This document shows positions 34,448 to 36,217 of a stretch of 36,217 nt of DNA, piece after piece. Made by a program: the position numbers and the translations under genes. The notes under the pieces are model-generated. The model was given only the letters and a program-made list of their open reading frames with translations. It did no database searches and was not told where the DNA came from. This DNA comes from Leptolyngbya sp. CCY15150 (lineage in GTDB: Bacteria; Cyanobacteriota; Cyanobacteriia; RECH01): positions 1 to 36,217 of the forward strand of contig NZ_JACSWB010000123.1 of NCBI RefSeq assembly GCF_016888135.1, in the 5' to 3' direction. The stretch's first letter is position 1, and each line of letters opens with the position of its first letter.

Positions 34448-35543
34448 ACCCCAGTCCGCTATTCAAAACGCCAGATGATAGATCGGACTCATCAAGCCAA
34501 GGATCTACTCCACTCTGAAACTCGGTCGTTGCGCCGCCTTCTTCACCCAACGCCAAGGTAGTCACCACTTCATCTCCATCTCCCATGCCCCAGTCACCGC
34601 CTTCTTCACCCAGAGCTAAGGTGGTGAAATCGGGTTCAGAGCCAGGCTGTCCGATAATCGGATCGCTGTCTCCAAGAGCATCCGACGTTCCATCCGACGG
34701 GGGCCAGGCATCATCACCCCCCTCTTCCCCCAGGGCAAGGGTGGTAAAGCGAATCAAATCGTCCCCTTTGTCTCCCCCCTCTTCACCCAGAGCACGGGTT
34801 GACATCTGCATATCCTCGTAGCCAGTCAGGCAATCGCCCCCTTCTTCACCGATCGCTAGGGTCGTGGCCCAATCATCATCGAGCTCAATCAGCTCACCAT
34901 CGACCGGCTGGAGATCATCGCCACCTTCCTCGCCGATCGCAAAGGTTGTAGCCCAGCCATCACCGCCTTCCTCGCCGATCGCTTCGGTTGTAGCCCAACC
35001 ATCGCCACCTTCTTCCCCTAGGGCCAAGGTTGTAGCCCAACCATCGCCACCTTCTTCCCCAGATGCTTCGGTTGTGAGCACATCATCATCAACCGGCAGC
35101 CAACAGTCACCGCCTTCTTCCCCAACCATCCTAGTCGTAGCCCAGCCATCGCCGCCTTCTTCCCCTAAAGCTAGCGTCGTAGCCCAGTCATCTCCAATCT
35201 CGTCAGGAACCTCGCCTTCAACAACGCCAGGCTCGAAAAAACGCAGCACAATTGGCTCTAATTGCTGGTAGATAGCCTCAAACTCTTCTTCCCCAGCCAA
35301 GCCATGCTCACTCAGCAGATCACGAACCCATTGCTGCAAACGATCCGCCGTTAGATCCGTAGAGGAAGCGATCGCCAAGACCTGCTCCTGAACGGCTGGA
35401 TCGTCGAACAGAGCCACAGCCCGATCGAAAAGGCGCGGGGTCAAGTCAGGAACAATCTCACCAAGACGTGCCTCCCAGTCGGGGAGGGCGCGGGACAAAT
35501 CAGCAAACGACAGGCCAAACGGATGAGAAAATGTGGTACTCAT
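34419..35543 (-). CDS. Multi-core graspetide (plesiocin-like) precursor with eleven TTxxxxEE cores
   Basis: 374 residues. The leader (about 1-115) is helical and contains EEFEAIYQQLEPIVLRFFEP near 85-105, which may be the ligase-recognition helix. Cores follow at 122, 136, 157, 171, 185, 199, 227, 248, 267, 307 and 328, each eight residues of the form T-T-x-A-[LI]-G-E-E or close. The one at 248 begins Ser-Thr. Most are followed by GGD, often with a GDGWA spacer. A decayed core TSDALGDS lies near 286. TTxxxxEE is the motif of plesiocin (group 2 omega-ester peptides), in which Thr and Glu form ester-linked hairpins. AGGG lies a few bases before ATG 35543. The last 29 bases overlap the ligase gene. 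Confidence 0.85.
   Translation of the reverse strand: MSTTFSHPFGLSFADLSRALPDWEARLGEIVPDLTPRLFDRAVALFDDPAVQEQVLAIASSTDLTADRLQQWVRDLLSEHGLAGEEEFEAIYQQLEPIVLRFFEPGVVEGEVPDEIGDDWATTLALGEEGGDGWATTRMVGEEGGDCWLPVDDDVLTTEASGEEGGDGWATTLALGEEGGDGWATTEAIGEEGGDGWATTFAIGEEGGDDLQPVDGELIELDDDWATTLAIGEEGGDCLTGYEDMQMSTRALGEEGGDKGDDLIRFTTLALGEEGGDDAWPPSDGTSDALGDSDPIIGQPGSEPDFTTLALGEEGGDWGMGDGDEVVTTLALGEEGGATTEFQSGVDPWLDESDLSSGVLNSGLGYADPHSGQL
34539..35180 (-). repeat. Core-repeat array of the graspetide precursor
   Basis: DNA region coding residues 122-335. It holds eleven repeats of the sense (ACC/ACG/ACA)-(ACC/ACT)-...-GGC/GGT-GAA/GAG-GAA/GAG-GGC-GGT type. Six repeats in the leader-proximal half are spaced by 14 or 21 residues; spacing is looser towards the C-terminus. 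Nucleotide copies are similar enough to suggest unequal recombination or slippage. Confidence 0.8.
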
Positions 35544-35971
35544 ATTGCCCTAGGTTAAGCAAATGTAACGATTACGTTCGTCCCTACAGAGATCATCTCA
35601 ACAGTTCATTCATGCTGTCCGTCGGTGTGCAAACCTAGGACTAGCCTTGATCTGAGGAGTTATGCAACCTGTAGAATAGTGTCCAGCAAGATAACGGCAC
35701 CCAGTATGACAGCACTTGGGTACCCAACAATTCGAATGACGTGAAAACCCTACCTTCGATAGATGGGGGTCAAGCACATCATCGCTAGCATAGAAATAAG
35801 ACAGACAGACTTGAGACGTAGCCCTAACCGATGTTGTTCCTCAGGTCAGTTCATACCCCGATTAGTTAGGTCACAGGCTCACCAACTGCGATGTGACGTG
35901 GTGGCCGTGGATGTCCTTAGGCATAGGGATGGGGATGAATGTCTGGATGCAGTTATCGGAGATACGAGACA
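35544..35971. other. Upstream region of the graspetide operon and of the edge ORF
   Basis: About 430 bases with no supported gene. The minus-strand ATG 35543 has an AGGG-type Shine-Dalgarno. Promoter candidates are weak on both strands. On the plus strand, TTGATC and TAGAAT near 35650-35680 are 19 bases apart, and no confident minus-strand pair is seen. The open frame at 35763-35987 has no family look. Confidence 0.35.
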
Positions 35972-36178
35972 ATGTTGGCTCATTTGATACAAAAACGCAA
36001 GCCTTTGCTCCCGTTCGGGGTAGCGATCGCTGTTTCCCTTGGTCTAGGGGCGATCGGCGCTACGCCTGCCTTAGCTCTATCGCCATCCTCGATTAGAATT
36101 GACAGCCAAGATGGGGTTGACGTGGGAGCATCCCACTTTCGACAAAATAGTCAACAGGCAAGCTGCCCATTGAGGTAG
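35972..36178 (+). CDS. Short secreted protein, possibly frameshifted
   Basis: 68 residues from ATG 35972. A clear signal peptide is seen: basic start MLAHLIQKRKP, hydrophobic run FGVAIAVSLGLGAIGA and an A-L-A cleavage site near residue 34-36. Only about 32 residues follow before a stop at 36176. In another frame the sequence continues open to the window end with protein-like composition (GKLPIEVGTTQTQHRID), so the gene may be longer and frameshifted near 36150-36160. No family can be named. It may continue past the right edge. Confidence 0.45.
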   Translation: MLAHLIQKRKPLLPFGVAIAVSLGLGAIGATPALALSPSSIRIDSQDGVDVGASHFRQNSQQASCPLR

Positions 36179-36217
36179 GCACAACGCAAACTCAACATCG
36201 CATTGACAGAGGCCGTA

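Noticed and set aside
34539-35180. Regularly repeated DNA that could look like a CRISPR array or minisatellite
   Set aside because: The repeats keep one reading frame, encode TTxxxxEE cores and vary at third positions; there are no constant repeat-spacer lengths.
34585-35271. Plus-strand Ser/Pro-rich open frames opposite the precursor
   Set aside because: They are antisense reflections of the GEEGG repeats, lack starts with Shine-Dalgarno sequences, and the minus-strand frame overlaps an ATP-grasp gene as expected for a precursor.

Overview
The window is cyanobacterial. The palindrome GCGATCGC (HIP1) is scattered through nearly every gene, and several loci are typical of cyanobacteria: a coaR/coaT cobalt pair, an interspersed CCCTCACCCC...GGGGATGAGGG repeat, a 'SAV_2336' plus formylglycine-generating-enzyme-like protein, and a cyanobacterial-type glutathione transferase. 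A filamentous or Leptolyngbya-like genome is plausible, but I cannot fix the genus from sequence alone.

Layout. (1) 281-7389, plus strand: a compact operon that looks like an NTP-dependent conflict (vWA-MoxR-VMAP) system. It has a small Trypco1-type protein, a trypsin-like peptidase with a VMAP-like C-terminus, a MoxR-type AAA+ ATPase, a SAV_2336/degenerate-vWA protein ending in an FGE-sulfatase-like (C-type-lectin-fold) domain, and a second free-standing FGE-like protein. The 3' ends of both FGE-like genes look like variable regions of diversity-generating retroelements (DGRs), but no reverse transcriptase or template repeat is in the window. (2) 7438-11118, minus strand: FkbM methyltransferase, a TPR protein with a decayed retropepsin-like domain, and a GST-family protein. 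(3) 11421-14954: a PAS/GAF/GGDEF/EAL c-di-GMP protein. (4) 15284-17976, minus strand: an AT-rich patch with two uncharacterised membrane proteins and a BrnT-type toxin-antitoxin remnant in which the toxin has lost its 5' end. (5) 18194-22202: an MFS transporter, a cupin, a stand-alone protoglobin and a cysteine-dioxygenase-like cupin, with an interspersed repeat. (6) 22406-25785: divergent coaR (MerR fused to a precorrin-isomerase-like sensor) and coaT (P1B-4 ATPase), with a recognisable MerR-type promoter. A 131-bp MITE-like element with 12-bp terminal inverted repeats and 9-bp target duplications has landed between the promoter and coaT. (7) 25987-30569, minus strand: an RND permease and its membrane-fusion protein. 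(8) 31019-35543, minus strand: a three-gene graspetide (omega-ester peptide) locus. It encodes a 374-residue precursor with eleven TTxxxxEE cores, an overlapping ATP-grasp ligase gene, and a large protein ending in a CPBP intramembrane protease domain. (9) The right edge carries a short secreted ORF, possibly frameshifted.

The two regions most worth follow-up are the graspetide locus (31019-35543), with unusually many plesiocin-like cores and a candidate dedicated protease, and the conflict operon (281-7389) with its DGR-like lectin domains. The MITE in the coaT leader is a clean, checkable insertion that should change a known metal-responsive promoter.
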